In this document: positions 30,265 through 43,287 of the stretch, piece after piece
Layout of the letters: every line of letters starts with the position of its first letter
Numbering within the stretch: the stretch's first letter is position 1
Origin: Ascaris suum
Lineage: Eukaryota; Nematoda; Chromadorea; Rhabditida; Ascarididae
DNA length: 64,000 nt
Direction of reading: 5' to 3'
Assembly (NCBI GenBank): GCA_013433145.1
Contig: CM024178.1
Location: forward strand, 9,781,260-9,845,259
Position numbers and translations under genes: made by a program
The notes under the pieces: model-generated
The model's input: the letters and a program-made list of their open reading frames with translations, nothing else
The model's database searches: none
What the model was told of the DNA's origin: nothing

Positions 30265-33200
30265 CTGAACAATCATCGAAACAGTTTGATGAATTGGTGA
30301 CGAAACAGTTAGTTCATAAGCTCCCTCGGTAATTGAAAAGAAGACAGTAGCTTCTGAAAAAAAATGTCGCGATATTAGATGCAACGATAGGTACGAAGAC
30401 AGTGAGTTGGGAGGGAGGCCTGGGTGGGGGGAGGAGGATGAGGGTAAGGATAAAATGAGCACTAAGTAGAAAGGTAGCTTCGATTTTTACGAAAAATTTC
30501 GTGATAAGCGCAGAGGAATAATGCTTTCGGACGCCTAAACTTTATATAGCTTCCAAGTTGCTACGACAGAAATTTGAATAGAGCCTAACAAGCACTGTTT
30601 TCATGATAATATACAAAGGCAATCAACAAAAACTACTTAGAGCTTATTTATAAATAGTATGGAGCATAAAATCACAGCCTTTTGGTGCTCTTCCTCATCC
30701 ATCTATCAATGTCAGAATCGATCGGTTTCAACGGATTCGATAATACCACTAAAAGTTGTCATCTAAATCAATGAAATAATTGATAAAATAAAACGTTAGA
30801 ATTGAATTAAATATTGATATCGACGAAAGAAAACGAAGTTGCAACAGTGCTATGGGTTAAATTAATTAATTATTCAAGCACTGATAGCTCTCAATAATCA
30901 ATATATCTTAGCTAGTCTCCAATGCTGCATAGTTCTCCTCTAAAAAGGAACTTATCCGAAGAAATTTCAACTCTAAAGACGCGTTACGCGACAGTTGTGT
31001 TACTTCTCTAAAAAGTAAGAAACCGTCGCCACGTGTTTGACGTTGATCATCAAATCCGATAGCGTTATTGCGTAGATGAACTAGTGCGCCTGGAACTTTA
31101 GCCGATGCATCGACTGCTGTAAGTTCATCTCGTATAGTCACGAAAAAGTTGAAGAAGGTGCTCCCGACAACGAATCGATAAGGAATTGACAACACTGACT
31201 GTAATTAAACTGACCATTTTTTCATAGAATTCGGTGGAAATGGAAGTAGAAATATATATGAATGCATTTGGCCATATGTTATGAGGAAGAACAGAAAATT
31301 GGTGTTTTTTTACTCGAAAAACTTGTTTTTTTCCGGAAAACTCAGATTTCCTAGAAAATAACAGAAAATTCCCGCAAATGTGCAAGATTTAGTAATTTCA
31401 GCATATTTAAATGTTTATATACAAGTATTTTTCCTCAAGAATATTTAAACAATATAAAATTCATGAATTCATAAAAAAGAGAAATCATTTATATAATTTT
31501 TATTTCATTACTATTTAAATCATACTTGATACTCATAATATTAGTTGTTTATAGAAGAATATAAAGCCATCTGACATACAGGCAAAGGAACAAGTATCGT
31601 TAAACAGTGTTATTTCTGGAATAGCTTTTTGATATAGCTGAAAGACGATCCATCGACGCATAGATAGAAACGAAAAACAATAAGGTGATGCTTAGTCGAT
31701 CAGAATAAGAGCTGCCCACAACTTCTAAAAAGTTCCCCAGCCTCATCATAAGAGATCCACAACAAACTGACCTCATTATGATATGCGATAGAGATGTTAC
31801 CAGGAAGAGATTCATTCAATGTATAGTTCATAGGACTTCGAAGCCCTAAAAATAACGAGATGGTTGTGCCATTCATGTTATACTCTCTGAAATCGGATAA
31901 GACCGGATTGGTTGCCGCGACAAAGACTGGGCTGTTGTTTGGTGAGACAATAATCGAAAGTGGAGCCTTCAGGTCGATTCCTTCATTGATCAAATCAATC
32001 TAAATGAAGAAATCCATCAGGATATTTTCGAATGAAACATGTCTATCTATTAGCTAAGGCAACAGATATTACTTTATGAAACATTTATATGCAGTATTTA
32101 GCATCATAATTTAAATCAAACTCCTTGGAAAATGGCATGCGTTTTACCTAAATTTTGCCCCAACATCTACATTAATCAAAAAAAATTTTTTTTATGTCTA
32201 ATGAATGAAAAATATTTGCTAAAAATTTAGTCATAAAGAACAGGCAGCGCAAACGTTTTTCAAATTAAGGCGTGTCTGGTAACGAAACGAACTTTGGAAA
32301 AAAAGGCTGCATTGATGATCATACGCCCTTAATAAAGTCATAGTGACGATTATAGGCATTGCAAAAAGATCGTAGATTGTTAGAACTGTAGTTTGCATAT
32401 TAAAACGTAAAAGTATACTAGTATATAAAATGATATTATTGACGTAAGTGTAGAAAAAGGATGCTAGATTAGAACAGATAAACCCATTTTACTATGTGCT
32501 TTTTTGTATGCATTTCTGTTCTCCCGAATTGCATTTGGATGCGAATGTGTATAGAAAATGCATACAAAAAGGCTGCAACGGTTATAAAGCGCATACCTCA
32601 ATTATAGGTGCTAATGTTTGAGGTGCAAATGAAAGAAGAAGCTCGCTAGGATATGGCCTTAAGCGCGGTCGTGTCCCTTCGATCACAAAGCTTTGCCTTA
32701 AATATGCAAATATTATATTCTACATATATTCCACAATAGAGAACCATTGTTCCTGTACACTCTGTGGATCAGTGTAATCATGTGGGTGGGTCGACATCAC
32801 TACCAGCAAATACAACGATACGAAAACTAAAAATTACATCAATTATGGACTATGTAAATACATTTGTAAATCGACTAAAGCATTTTTCTATACCCCTAAC
32901 GAACATTTTTATATATGTAGACAATATTTTTTACTTGGCATTTGTTGTGAGAGACAAAAGTTGTCAAGTGTTAGGTGTTCGTTAAATTATAATTCGATTT
33001 AAACGCTACTTTTTATCATAATTTGAATGCGAATTATCATAGAAGTTTTTATGCCTTATGTCTTATGCCTTAAGTATTCCTAAATATTTGCTGTACGCTA
33101 TAATTTACTGGAAAAATAACGGAGACATTGTATAATTAAACAGCTCAGTAAAACAGCGGGCAGCCGCAGCTATTATATGGCTATCGTATAATATGTTAGA

Positions 33201-36200
33201 GCGTTCACAGCATATAAAGGATATTAATCACACAAATCCTTTCCCCCCTCCCCTCCTCCCACCTCGTTGAAAGGGAACCATGTCCAAATGTGGTTTTGCT
33301 TGAAGTGATAATGCTATGGTGTTAAAGCGCTTATAGTATGATATAATAGAGACGAACTTTGGTTAAATTCCGCCCAATTTTTTCGTATAAAATTTAGATG
33401 AAATTTGTTATTTCCGATAAACTAACCTAATAAGACGTTTAACAGAATTAACGCATGAGAACTGAAGTGTAGCGATAACATTGTCGAGTGTACTCGAAAT
33501 TGCAAACATCACTCGCATATCTTTCGATTCATTAACACCAATCGATTCGAAACCCTTAAAATGACTTCACCCGACTATACTTATCGGATCAGGTAAAACC
33601 ACGGCATATGCCTATAAACTATTACCGGATGATTCATTGCTCAGGTCTATAAAGTACCAGCGTAAATATGAGGTGAGAAGGAGGTGTGTAAGAGAATTAT
33701 ATCCTCCTGGGAAGGAAATTTTCGAAGCATGGTGTTTCTCTTTAAATCAGTAGTTTTTCACGCGAAATGCAGAAAACTTCTTGATGCACAATCTTATCCA
33801 TTCATAAGCAAAAAGTTTTTTTTTCTTCAAACATCACCAATAAAACTTTTCTCAATATTCTATAAAGTTTCAAGATTTGCAGTCTCACTGAATCGCATTT
33901 TCAGTGATATCGGCAATAATCCTGTCAATTCAACAATAATTTGGTCAATGGTAGTGGATTTCATTATGGGTCTCTATATTCTATTCCACTTAAGCGTCCT
34001 AAATTTTATGGCGATTACATCGAAACAGTTCAATAAAATCAACGGTCAGAAATTTTGTGCATTCATCAGATATGCATGAATCGTATTTCCCAGCAGATTT
34101 CGACAAAATAACTAGCGGTAATGCAAACGTACACTTGAAAAATTCACTACTTAAAAAATAAATTATTGAAGAACACGACTAAAAATGGATTACTTCTGAA
34201 TCAATAATAAATGTAAACTAGTAATAGTTCAGGGGGAATTGAGATGTACTCAAGGATATGGATCTCTGAAAACAAAACGATCATAAAACCCCTGAAAGTG
34301 ATGATGCTTTTTGGCCACAATATGGGTACATCGCTGGCGACTCACTTGAACTCTTTTATTGCTCATGATAATTGAAATGAAATAAAATGGGTTTAATTGA
34401 TATTCCTTACAATTCAAAGAGCAAATTTCTGAGGCAATAAAATTTCTGGAATAAGAAAATGATACATGCTATAGAAACGAGTACATAGGATGCTGACTAG
34501 TTAATGGTGGATATGCTTAAGACTTTGTTACTTGTAAAATGAATTTTCTCTAGGAATGCCACACTCTCCAGGAATTGACTAGTTTGCTCAGACACAGGAT
34601 AATTTTTTGACTTAACAATTCGACATTGGTTTTGATTTATTAGTTCGATCGTAATCACACGCTTACATATAATCTGCAGTGAAACATTGTAACCTCATCA
34701 TCAACTTTAGTGGGCTTTTCGGTCAGCGATTTTAAGTCGACAAATTTCTTCAAGTGAAATAAGAATTTCACATACTTGCACACTAAAAGATAAGAACGAT
34801 TTAAGATGCCGTGGTTAACTAACGTATATTTTATTTCGAGAGATAGGTGGAGTTTTTTGCACAAAACGGAAAGGCCAAGAGGTATCATATGATAGTCGCC
34901 AACTACGCAAGCAACAACTAAGACAATATCCTTCTTACCTGTTCAACTTTATCAATATAAATTTTATCACGAGGTGTGATAATTTGAATCCAGCACGCAG
35001 CAAGTGGAACATCACCATTATTGCGAAGGTGATATACCGTATTAGAGCTAGCGCCAGGCGTTACCTCAAGTAGCTGGTCATAGTCAACTTCAAAACCCAC
35101 ATCTGACCAGCTTGCAAATCGATATGCATCATTACTTGAGTTGTATACTGCTTCGCCCGGGTGAATGGCCATCTAGAAAAAAAAACTGAATTCAAGATTT
35201 TCAGCCACTTTCTAACCAATGAGAAACGGCTGATAATTAGCAACGTGATTTAATAACATCAAAAAAAAAATGCAACTTCTGCGCCAATCTCGGATTTTGG
35301 GGGCTCGTTATTTTAGCCGTGATCACCCGGATCACTAGCGCAACAGCTGGTATTGCAGATTCCACTCTTGCAGCATTGAGAACAGGGGGAGATGGAGGCG
35401 AAACGAGCGCTTAGCAAGACGGAGCATTCTTTCGCTCAATTCCGCTCATACGCAAAGCGGAGAACAAATTTAGCGAGCTCCGCTAGCCCCACTCGACAAA
35501 AAAAAGGTATAAAACTTTTTATGGAAGCTGCAAAAGGCTGCGAGGAAATGATTTTCCAAGTTGTGATGAGGAAGAGGGATCTGATTCCCCTTCAGAAAAT
35601 TTGCTGCCTAATTTCATCGTAAGGGGAACGGAAGAGGAACAGTGGTCAAGCAACTAACAGGTATATTTAAACCGCCTGGCTGGCTAGCAGTATAGGTAAA
35701 GGTTTGATATTTGAAAGGAGAAATTGTGGACAGCACTGCTTATCAATAAAGCATCCATTACAGCCTCATACAAACTTTCCAAGTGGGCGCAACGAGTAAG
35801 TCAATACTATGCTCGGCGCTTCCAATTCTCGCTCTCAACGTTTGCCGCGCGCTTCTTCAGAGTCTATTGTATGTGTGATAGCGGGGATAGCCGGATTTTT
35901 ATCGTGTATACACAGATGTTTTCAAATTATGCAACATTTGATTGTATCGTTACAGTTATTGTTTTATTCATATTTTTGTTCCCTTCATTCCCGATCTTTT
36001 TTATCCGAATGGAAATTACTTCAGTTATTTACTTATGGAAGCAAAATATGCTACTCCATCGCTTTCAAGGGTGGGAATTAGTGGTTGAATGGGGAATCTG
36101 CTTACGCATAAATGTGATCTGAATTCATTCCGCTGACCGAGGCTGCATAATTATATGTAACAGTGCCAATGTATTGGAAATATTGCGATGAAGAATTGAA

Positions 36201-36612
36201 ATGAATCGGAATTTGAGGACAGAGATCTTGAAGGAAAAGGAAAAAAAGGAATAAAAACGATAAATGGACTATGACTTCTGCGGAATTTTCTGGTTTATTT
36301 ACAGCTAAGGAAGCAAAATTTAAAAGCAAAAAATCGAAGCGAATTGATGGAAATTTTATGGTTCCGTCAGAATCAATTATTGCCGTTTTTAACTGCTTTT
36401 GGTTAAGAATTTCGATAAATTTAAGTTCAACTATTATCCTTTAAATCAGATTATAGCCAATTTAAGAGGCATACCGCCATATACGAGGAAGCTTCATCGC
36501 TTGGTATATGAATGTACTCGAAACGACCACTTTTATCGCTTTTTACGGTAATATCTTCAGAGAGAATTTTATTTCGAAAAATTTGAAGTCGAACAGGCAC
36601 TTGACCAAAACT
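30265..36612 (-). CDS. Giant gene, part 7: unnamed beta-sandwich-like region
   Basis: Exons are 36475-36612, 34939-35172, 34667-34747, 32597-32719, 31772-31999, 30988-31198 and 30265-30353. All but the last junction are phase 0 and the last is phase 1. Recognisable stretches are VRLQIFRNKILSEDITVKSD, HPGEAVYNSSNDAYRFASWS, NTVYHLRNNGDVPL, ELLLSFAPQTLAPIIE, SIIVSPNNSPVFVAATNP and VTIRDELTAVDASAKVPG. Near 30,300 comes TEGAYELTVSSPIHQTV. The alternation of short strands and NG/DG turns suggests several Ig-like or fibronectin-like modules, but none matches a family I can name. Donors include GTAAGA, GTAAGC, GTATGC and GTCAGT. The 2 kb intron 32,720-34,666 carries an opposite-strand open frame (33,684-34,079). 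Confidence 0.72.
33684..34079 (+). CDS. Candidate opposite-strand ORF inside an intron, unrecognised
   Basis: A 131-codon plus-strand frame sits inside a 2 kb intron of the giant gene, and the minus strand is not coding here. The second half is hydrophobic (SMVVDFIMGLYILFHLSVLN) and could be a membrane helix. A TTTTCAG acceptor at about 33,897-33,903 would allow the latter part to be an exon of a nested gene. AT-rich DNA can also produce such frames by chance. No family assigned. Confidence 0.2.
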   Translation: MCKRIISSWEGNFRSMVFLFKSVVFHAKCRKLLDAQSYPFISKKFFFLQTSPIKLFSIFYKVSRFAVSLNRIFSDIGNNPVNSTIIWSMVVDFIMGLYILFHLSVLNFMAITSKQFNKINGQKFCAFIRYA

Positions 36613-37198
36613 CTGAAATTTGAACGCGTTTAAAGTAAAGGTTGCGCAAAGAACTTCGAGAATTTTTGCATTTCTTCAAGATATAAAATATATTCGCTGA
36701 CTAGATTTTAATCTCGGAAATGAGGTAAAGTTTCAGTTGTGCCGGTCATGAATAACGCAGTTGTTTGATTTCTTATATCGCTACACATTATCTGTTTTGC
36801 AACGTCGGCAACCTATGAGATCTGGACTTCATCCTCTAAATGTTCATATATTTGCTACTTTCATCTGCGCTTTTCTATCATTTAAACAATGTGAGCATAT
36901 TTCTTTTGCCAAGGCGTAACCGTTTATGTTGATTGCTGTATGAAAAATCGAAATGCCTCATCTTAATTCGATAATTTTGTGAACCGATGCACTGAGAAAT
37001 AAGGATAAAAATGAAAATATTAGAATGAATGCACGCTATTATCTTGTATGCAATATGTTGCATTAATATGCAATATGCTAATATGCTATATGCAATATGC
37101 AATATATGAACACCGCTCATTATAAGCAGTCGAAAGAGCTAAATGAATTATGCCTTTAAAAGAGAAATTTTGTTTTTTCGCTAGCAGATAACAAGAAC

Positions 37199-38351
37199 CT
37201 TCTGGTCGATGAACTGAACAATTCCTTGAATAGCTCGTTTATTTGTTTCGCCAACATTTGTGATACGAGTTATTATTGGTGAATAGGTTGGTATCACTGT
37301 GAGATTCCAACTGATCATTGATTCTCCGGCTTGAGAGTCGAGCGTGAGATTAATTTTATAAGGTTGCCCGCGTCCAATTGGTTGTGTCCATGTAACAATT
37401 CCATTGGATGTCACATGCATACCTTCGGCATCCGATTGTAAATTGAAGATCACATTCCTCTGCTGAAAAAATTTTAAAATCTAAAAAAAGTAAAACGTCA
37501 AAAACAACAATCGCAAGAATGCCGCCTTGAATGCCCTTTCAAATAACACTGATTCAGAGAATAGAATTGCGTCAAGTGGTGAATAACTGCGCCAGAAACC
37601 TAGCCAGATTGCTTAAGGTGGTGCTCCTTTGGATTCCATTGCTTTAGATTCAAGAATCTCGATAAACCCGACCGAATAATCTCGATAACCTTCTCCTCTC
37701 TCTTTCCCCAAATTTATCCTCTCTACCTTAATGAATAACCTCGATACCCACCTCTCTCTTCCCAAAACACGTCTCCTTTTCTCCAAATAAATTAGCTTCA
37801 AATTTTGAGGAAAACTCAAACAGAGAATTCATAGTAGAATTCATTTCAAGCCAGTAATTTGGTATTTCAATGAATACAGGAAAGTTTGTTGCGAAACTTT
37901 TTGGTCACTAGGAAGTAATATATTTGTAGGAAAAGTGTCTAAATCATCTTTACACTTTGTCTTTGTCTCACCTTTTCCGCCTCAGAGTTGCAATAATATG
38001 GAGAATTCGTAGTTTTATGATCTAAAATCATCTTCCTTGATCCAAAATCACCTCTGTTGATCCAGCATCGTATCTACTGCTTCAGAATCATCTGTATTGG
38101 TCCACTACCTAATCCATAATAAGCAAACCAAACTATGAAAGCACAACGAACATATTCTCCAGTACGATTTTTTGGAAGTTCAAAACTTACGCATCGTTTT
38201 GCACATATTAAGCATAAAATTATGCATAGAAATTAGTTCAGCATAAGCTAACCTGGAGCGGTATTTTGATATTATAGGGTTGGCCTTCGATCGCTTTCGT
38301 TAGTTTATCGTTGTTGATGATTTCGCGATCAATGTTCGGAGGAAATTTCGT
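37199..38351 (-). CDS. Giant gene, part 6: cadherin-like / putative Ig fold
   Basis: Exons 38253-38351 and 37199-37462 are both phase 0 at each end, with TTTTTCAG and TTTTCAG acceptors and GTTAGC and GTTCTT donors. The joined frame reads AIEGQPYNIKIPLQ, junction, QRNVIFNLQSDAEGMHVTSN, GIVTWTQPIGRGQPYKI, SWNLTVIP. The pattern (EGQPYxIxIxL, then G-M-x-V-x-x-N-G-x-V-x-W-x-P, then a final W-x-L-x-V) matches the putative-Ig / dystroglycan-type cadherin-like fold. It follows an EGF module and leads into the unnamed beta-rich region. The intron 37,463-38,252 holds a 4 x 20 bp minisatellite. Confidence 0.7.
38019..38098. repeat. Minisatellite, four 20-bp units
   Basis: Four successive units beginning GATCTAAAATCATC, GATCCAAAATCACC, GATCCAGCATCGTA and GCTTCAGAATCATC, each exactly 20 bases, in an intron of the giant gene. 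Confidence 0.85.
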
Positions 38352-39076
38352 CTGAAAAAGAAGGATTATTAACTCACACCAAAGTCCAGCAGAACATGAC
38401 TTTAAAAGCCCTTGGTAATTTTTGCTACTAAATACGTAAATAAATCATCCTAAGCGGATTTTCAATTAACTTATTAACTTGAATACGTAAATTTCACTAT
38501 AAGAAGCAACTTAGAAGGACTTAAAACCTTCTAATAGCACTGAAAGAACGCCTTGCTATGATGAGATTCGCTGCACATTTTGTGACCAATGGCCTCTTTC
38601 TAAGCAAGACTGGAAGTACAAAAATATGAGCGATTAACTTTCTATTTTTTGATGGTTCTATTGATTCGTTATGGTCTTGAAGTGACTGAGTTAGAAAACC
38701 ATGCAAACTTTCCATTGGATTTAATCAGCTTCATCATACGACATCAGCAACTGTTCTATCGAAACAGTGGTGGAAAATAACAGACACTACGTTACCATAT
38801 CGCAGAATTATTATCACGCATATTTTGTTTTGGTGGTTCCATTGAGATATTTGGATTTCAACAGCCATTGCACGCTGCAGAGAAGACGAAGTCTGCAGAT
38901 ATGCTAGACCTGGACTTACAAAATGGATAAGAATGATGGAAATGAGAACAAAGGAAATGATAGTATTGGTGCGAAAATTCCACAGTGTTTATTCTGTGTT
39001 GTTTTTTACCCCGGCAATCACTATAGAAAAAAATGTATAAATAAGTACAAACAACACAAATGGCTTCTTACGCTAC

Positions 39077-40406
39077 CTGTTCACAGAGTATTCCAGTACG
39101 ATCTAATGGACAAACGCAAGTCGGACCAATACAGAATCCAGCACATCGTGACGGATCACACTCGATATAAAATGTGAAATGTGTCTGAAAGTGCAAAGAA
39201 ATTTGTATAACTTCTACGTTTTGCACAACTTCTTCCGATAACATACGTCTGCTATAGATGGGGAACATGGAAAATATGAAAGAAGAAGAGTCTTGAAACG
39301 TGAAACCAAAAAGTAGAAAATTTTTGCCGATTTATTTCTTTTTTTGGTTCTTTGTGGCCAATTTCAGTAAGCAACAGTTATAATGATCGGTGCTTTTCTG
39401 TATGGCAAGATGTTGAGGTCAGTATTTTTGAGGATGAAACGAAGCGTTTTACCTGAATAGCAGACAAATAAGCAATGCCCTACGCATTTCCTCCACTTCC
39501 CTGAACATCAGAACCATCCCCACTTCTGTCTTCTCCCACCTGTTTTTTACCCTCATTGCGCCTGTCCTTAGGACAAAAAAGCCCAATAGATGACTACTAC
39601 CTGCAGACTAAAATAATACACCATGGAACGCAGTTAGTTTAATAAGCATACTGTTCTTTTGTCGACAAAGGGAAGTGCCCTCTCTGAACCATAAGGAATC
39701 ACGTTGAAAAGATATCGCCCAGGTAACATTGAATGCGGTATTTCGCACTGAATTCTCGTTGAGGTTATATAACGTCCAGATGTCGCTGTACTCCCATATA
39801 GACAAATATAACGATCTGATTGTGCCCTTAAACAACTTTTATAATTGTGAAATTGTTGAGCATTGTATTGAAATTTGCTTCGGAATCCACAAGATGTTTA
39901 TGCCCACTTAATGGAAACGTTATCATTAGCGATCACTTAGTGTAAAAACATTAAAATATGAAAGAACGTGAAATATGACTGATGACTACTTCAGCCATAT
40001 GATCAAAAGAATCCTGCAAAAGACAACAATAAATATTCAATGTCGCGCTTCACTAGCTGCCTATCTAATACAGCTGGAGATTATTTTTTTATGATACGCT
40101 ATATTCAAAGATAGATCCCAGAATGCAATAAATAAATCAAATTTCATGACTTAATGAGCAATAAAATGATGGGTTGTATATTGAAACAGCAGCATTCGTT
40201 TAAATTCAAATTCGAATAAAATTTAATCTGATACAGAAACGAACGTTGGAAAATCATTGCCATAAACGGTGACCACTGTTCCATCCTCTCGATGCACTCC
40301 GACCGCCGGCGGCAAAATGAACAACGCCACCGAAAGAGCGTCGCATTTATCTCTTGCACAAATGTCGCACGCTGCACCTATCCAGTCGCCACGACAAACA
40401 CATACC
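39077..40406 (-). CDS. Giant gene, part 5: EGF end, IPT/TIG-like domain, further EGF
   Basis: Exons are 40235-40406, 39980-40013, 39652-39815 and 39077-39184. The first completes an EGF (VCVCRGDWIGAACDIC) and starts an IPT/TIG-type fold (LPPAVGVHREDGTVVTVYGN, DFPTF). A 34-base exon gives DSFDHMAEVVI. The next gives RYICLYGSTATSGRYITS, then CEIPHSMLPGRYLFNVIPYG. This fits the IPT order: P-x-x-G, G-T-x-V-T-V-x-G-x-x-F, C-x-F/Y-G, C-x-x-P, PG-x-Y-x-x-x-V. Exon 39077-39184 adds the last strand and a short EGF-like module (CDPSRCAGFCIGPTCVC). Phases are 2, 0, 1, 0, 0. The first exon's donor could be GTATCA (40,234) or GTTTCT (40,240), both in frame. The 34-base exon has a weak donor and is the least certain part. 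Confidence 0.78.
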
Positions 40407-41184
40407 CTAAAATAATGGCCGAATAACCGTAATTGCTAATGACATTTTAATTAGAAACATCTGGAAGGGCAATGCCTTACAACATTCTTCACTTGTTCAG
40501 GAAGGCGCTGACGAATGGTTACAGAGATGTAGTGAAAGCCAAAAGTACATCATGGTTGACTGCATTATTCATTCTTCAAGAATCTTCGTTCGCCTTCGCC
40601 AGTGATGACCGTCGTCGTCGTCGTCGCCGTCGTCAGGAAGTTGGAAAACACTAAAATACAGGAAGAATTGCGTTGGGCTCTGTGCCCATATTCGACGGTG
40701 CTGCCCTGTGAAGCGTCCAGGCTGTCAACAATTCGCTCGCTGACAGTCGCATATAATGCCAGAGCGGAGGTGCTCGGAGTTCGTCGATATAAGTACCACG
40801 CTCCGTCGTAGCTACATGCATTCGTATTTCGCTGCATCGTATCCGACAATACAGTCCATTGGACACACTTCGACAATTCGCGAACTTTTGCTCGCTGTTG
40901 AAAAAGCACATAATTTTTTGGAGAGGCAAGAAAGTTCGCCAGCCTACAATGCACACTGTCGATCGGCCTGCGATCTACCTCTGTGCCCTGAATCATCTCA
41001 ACTCTCCGAAAATTCGCAAGAGGAAGGGTAACTGAGCTGCCACGCTCTCTCTTTCCATATGCATGATCATCGAAAAATCCAGTTTGCTCATCGTTGTTCC
41101 ACACCAACACTACCTCCAGGGAACTGTACCATGCTAACAAAATTAGCTTAAGGTCTCAGAAACATCTCTACAACTCTTACTAAC
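40407..41184. other. Intron with a CpG-rich open island
   Basis: The flanking EGF exons join cleanly in phase 2, so this 778-base stretch is intronic. Between 40,565 and 41,140 it is unusually GC- and CpG-rich, with a (CGT)n run at 40,611-40,635. Long open frames occur on both strands: minus 191 codons, minus 101 codons, plus 91 codons. No domain was recognised in any of them. Confidence 0.55.
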
Positions 41185-43287
41185 CTGGAATTGGGATCAC
41201 AAGCTCCATGAACGCATCTAAACTCGCACTGAGAGCATGCCGAGCCTTCGCACACTGAACAGTCATCGCCCGAATAGCCGGGGGCACACTCGCATAGGTT
41301 CGGTTTAACACAAGTTCCAGAATTCGAGCAATTGTTCGTCCGATCACATACAGCGCGTGAGCAAAATGGTGCCGTCCAACCGCTTTCACATATGCATTCA
41401 CCGCTCACACATGAACCATGATTGTTACACCCAGTTATCGAGCAATTTGTTGTCGGTTCACTGCAACTTGCACCTGGAATAGAAGCTAGTTAGGATGTGT
41501 AACCCATGTTGGGCAAAAAAATTTTTTTCGAGAACTAGTTCAGCAGGTATTTCGGGATGATTACACAACTTTTATGGACGCTTCTGTTGTGATGTTTTCA
41601 CGTCTACAAGAAGTTCTCGTATCACAGTATTAAGCAAAACTTTCACGCATTGGCGGTTATTTCAGTTTTTGGCATAATGCCAAGGAAAAATTTAAACCGT
41701 TTAACTTTTATTTGAACTAATAGTTTTGATGATCGACCAAGAGCAGATATAATCGCCAATGGGAGAAAATTTTACTTTCGGTAGTCTGATATAAGCATTG
41801 TCCTAGAGTTCTAAAAGCATCAGAATACAGAAATATTCGTAAATTTTCATGGGCATCCTAAAATGCCTGCTGGATCGGTTTCCTCAAGGAATTTTCTTCC
41901 GGAATTAGGAGCAACCTCGAAGCGCATGGGATCTGGCCAACATGCTTTAGAATATTAATCTAGTGCCTTTTTTACAATCGCGCATGTGCATTCAACTTGT
42001 AAACGTTAATACTTTTGCTCTTCTACATGTTATCATTTGGTTCGAGGCTATGCGTAGAGAGAGGCCAAGAGATCCGCCGCTTCATCACCTCCCCTTCACA
42101 ACCCTCTATCTCTTCCTCTCCATCCTCCCACACCAATAGGATATTCCTCGCTCACAGATTCCTATAGATGAACTATTTGAGAATGACTGCGAAATTCCTT
42201 GGCGGAAACTGCGGGACGCGTCGAAAACTTCTCAAGGATATCATCAAAATCATAATACATAAGCTTAATTAAAATATGTGTATTACGCTACACTGGACTC
42301 GTTTCGTTTTTTTTTTGGAATTGAAAACTTTCAAATTCAATTTATCTGCTCAATAATTGAGTATGTAAAAACAATGTGGAAAGAGAAGTTACGTAGCATA
42401 CCTTGATACATGGGATCACAGAGACACTCATTAAGTGAGACACATTCACCATGTCCACTACAATTGGCGACTAATTCACATGATGGCCTTGAGCAATCAA
42501 TCTCTAGCCATCCATCATTGCACTGACACAAATTCGGTGCGACACAATAGCCATTCGTTGAGCAGTTGTTTAATGATAGGCAAGATATTCGTGAACAATC
42601 CTCACCAGCAAAACCCGACTCACATAAGCATTGATTGTGACCTGATTTTAAAGTCGATCTCTTAGAAATAAGTAGCAAAAATTTTTCAATAATCAAGTAA
42701 TTTGAAGAGTATGTGCAAAGATAAATCTAGCAGTCAGATCTAGCTGCGAAAAATAACATGTGGATTCTATGAAATCGGCACCCGTTTCACTTACGAAAGT
42801 TTTGCAAATAAAATAATGACATCGAATGCCTCTTCACTGATACGATCGAGATATCATAGTCGGATAAAGTTTCCTTCATCGCACTAAAGTTGGAAACGAT
42901 GGGAGAATTCTTGCATGCGTGTATGCATGTAAATGCCGCAGTAAACGATCGAAATGATGCCCACGAGGGCACTGTAGCCGTGGCGTTTTACTAGTTCCTT
43001 TCGACACTCGTGTTCACTCTAAATGTCTATGTCATTTTCTACACTTGACATCGCTTGAAAAAAGAAATATTTCTTTTTTGAAAAACAAGTAATCACTTAC
43101 TTTTATAAATATTAATAAAAGTGCTTTCCAACCATTGCATTTAAATCCTTAAATTTCTATGTGAACTGCCAAACTTTAACACCCTTACCAATGCACTGTC
43201 CGTTCATTGAACAGTTTGAGACCGCTACGCAATCGTCAGGAATCGCGGCTGCCCGCTTCAAATTGATTGGGCGAATTTTCGCTATTC
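41185..43287 (-). CDS. Giant gene, part 4: tenascin-type EGF module array
   Basis: Exons are 43189-43287, 42402-42641 and 41185-41473, with phase 1 introns between them and phase 2 at the end. About six EGF-like modules follow one another with regular spacing. Examples are DDCVAVSNCSMNGQC joined to HNQCLCESGFAGEDC, then CSTNGYCVAPNLCQC, CSGHGECVSLNECLC, CNNHGSCVSGECICESGW, CSNSGTCVKPNLCEC and CEFRCVHGACDPNSR. The C-x-x-H/N-G-x-C-x-x-x-x-x-C-x-C core is that of tenascin/teneurin-type EGFs. None shows the D-x-D/E consensus of calcium-binding EGFs. Acceptors are GCTTTCAG, AAAATCAG and TATTCCAG. Donors are GTAAGG, GTATGC and GTTAGT. The intron 42,642-43,188 carries a phase-compatible candidate cassette (see findings). 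Confidence 0.92.

Noticed and set aside
42970..43022. A minus frame reading a membrane-helix-like segment (SALVGIISIVYCGIYMHT) followed by a stop, suggesting an anchored isoform.
   Set aside because: No acceptor puts it in phase with the preceding EGF exon. Splicing at the nearest AG gives an immediate stop.
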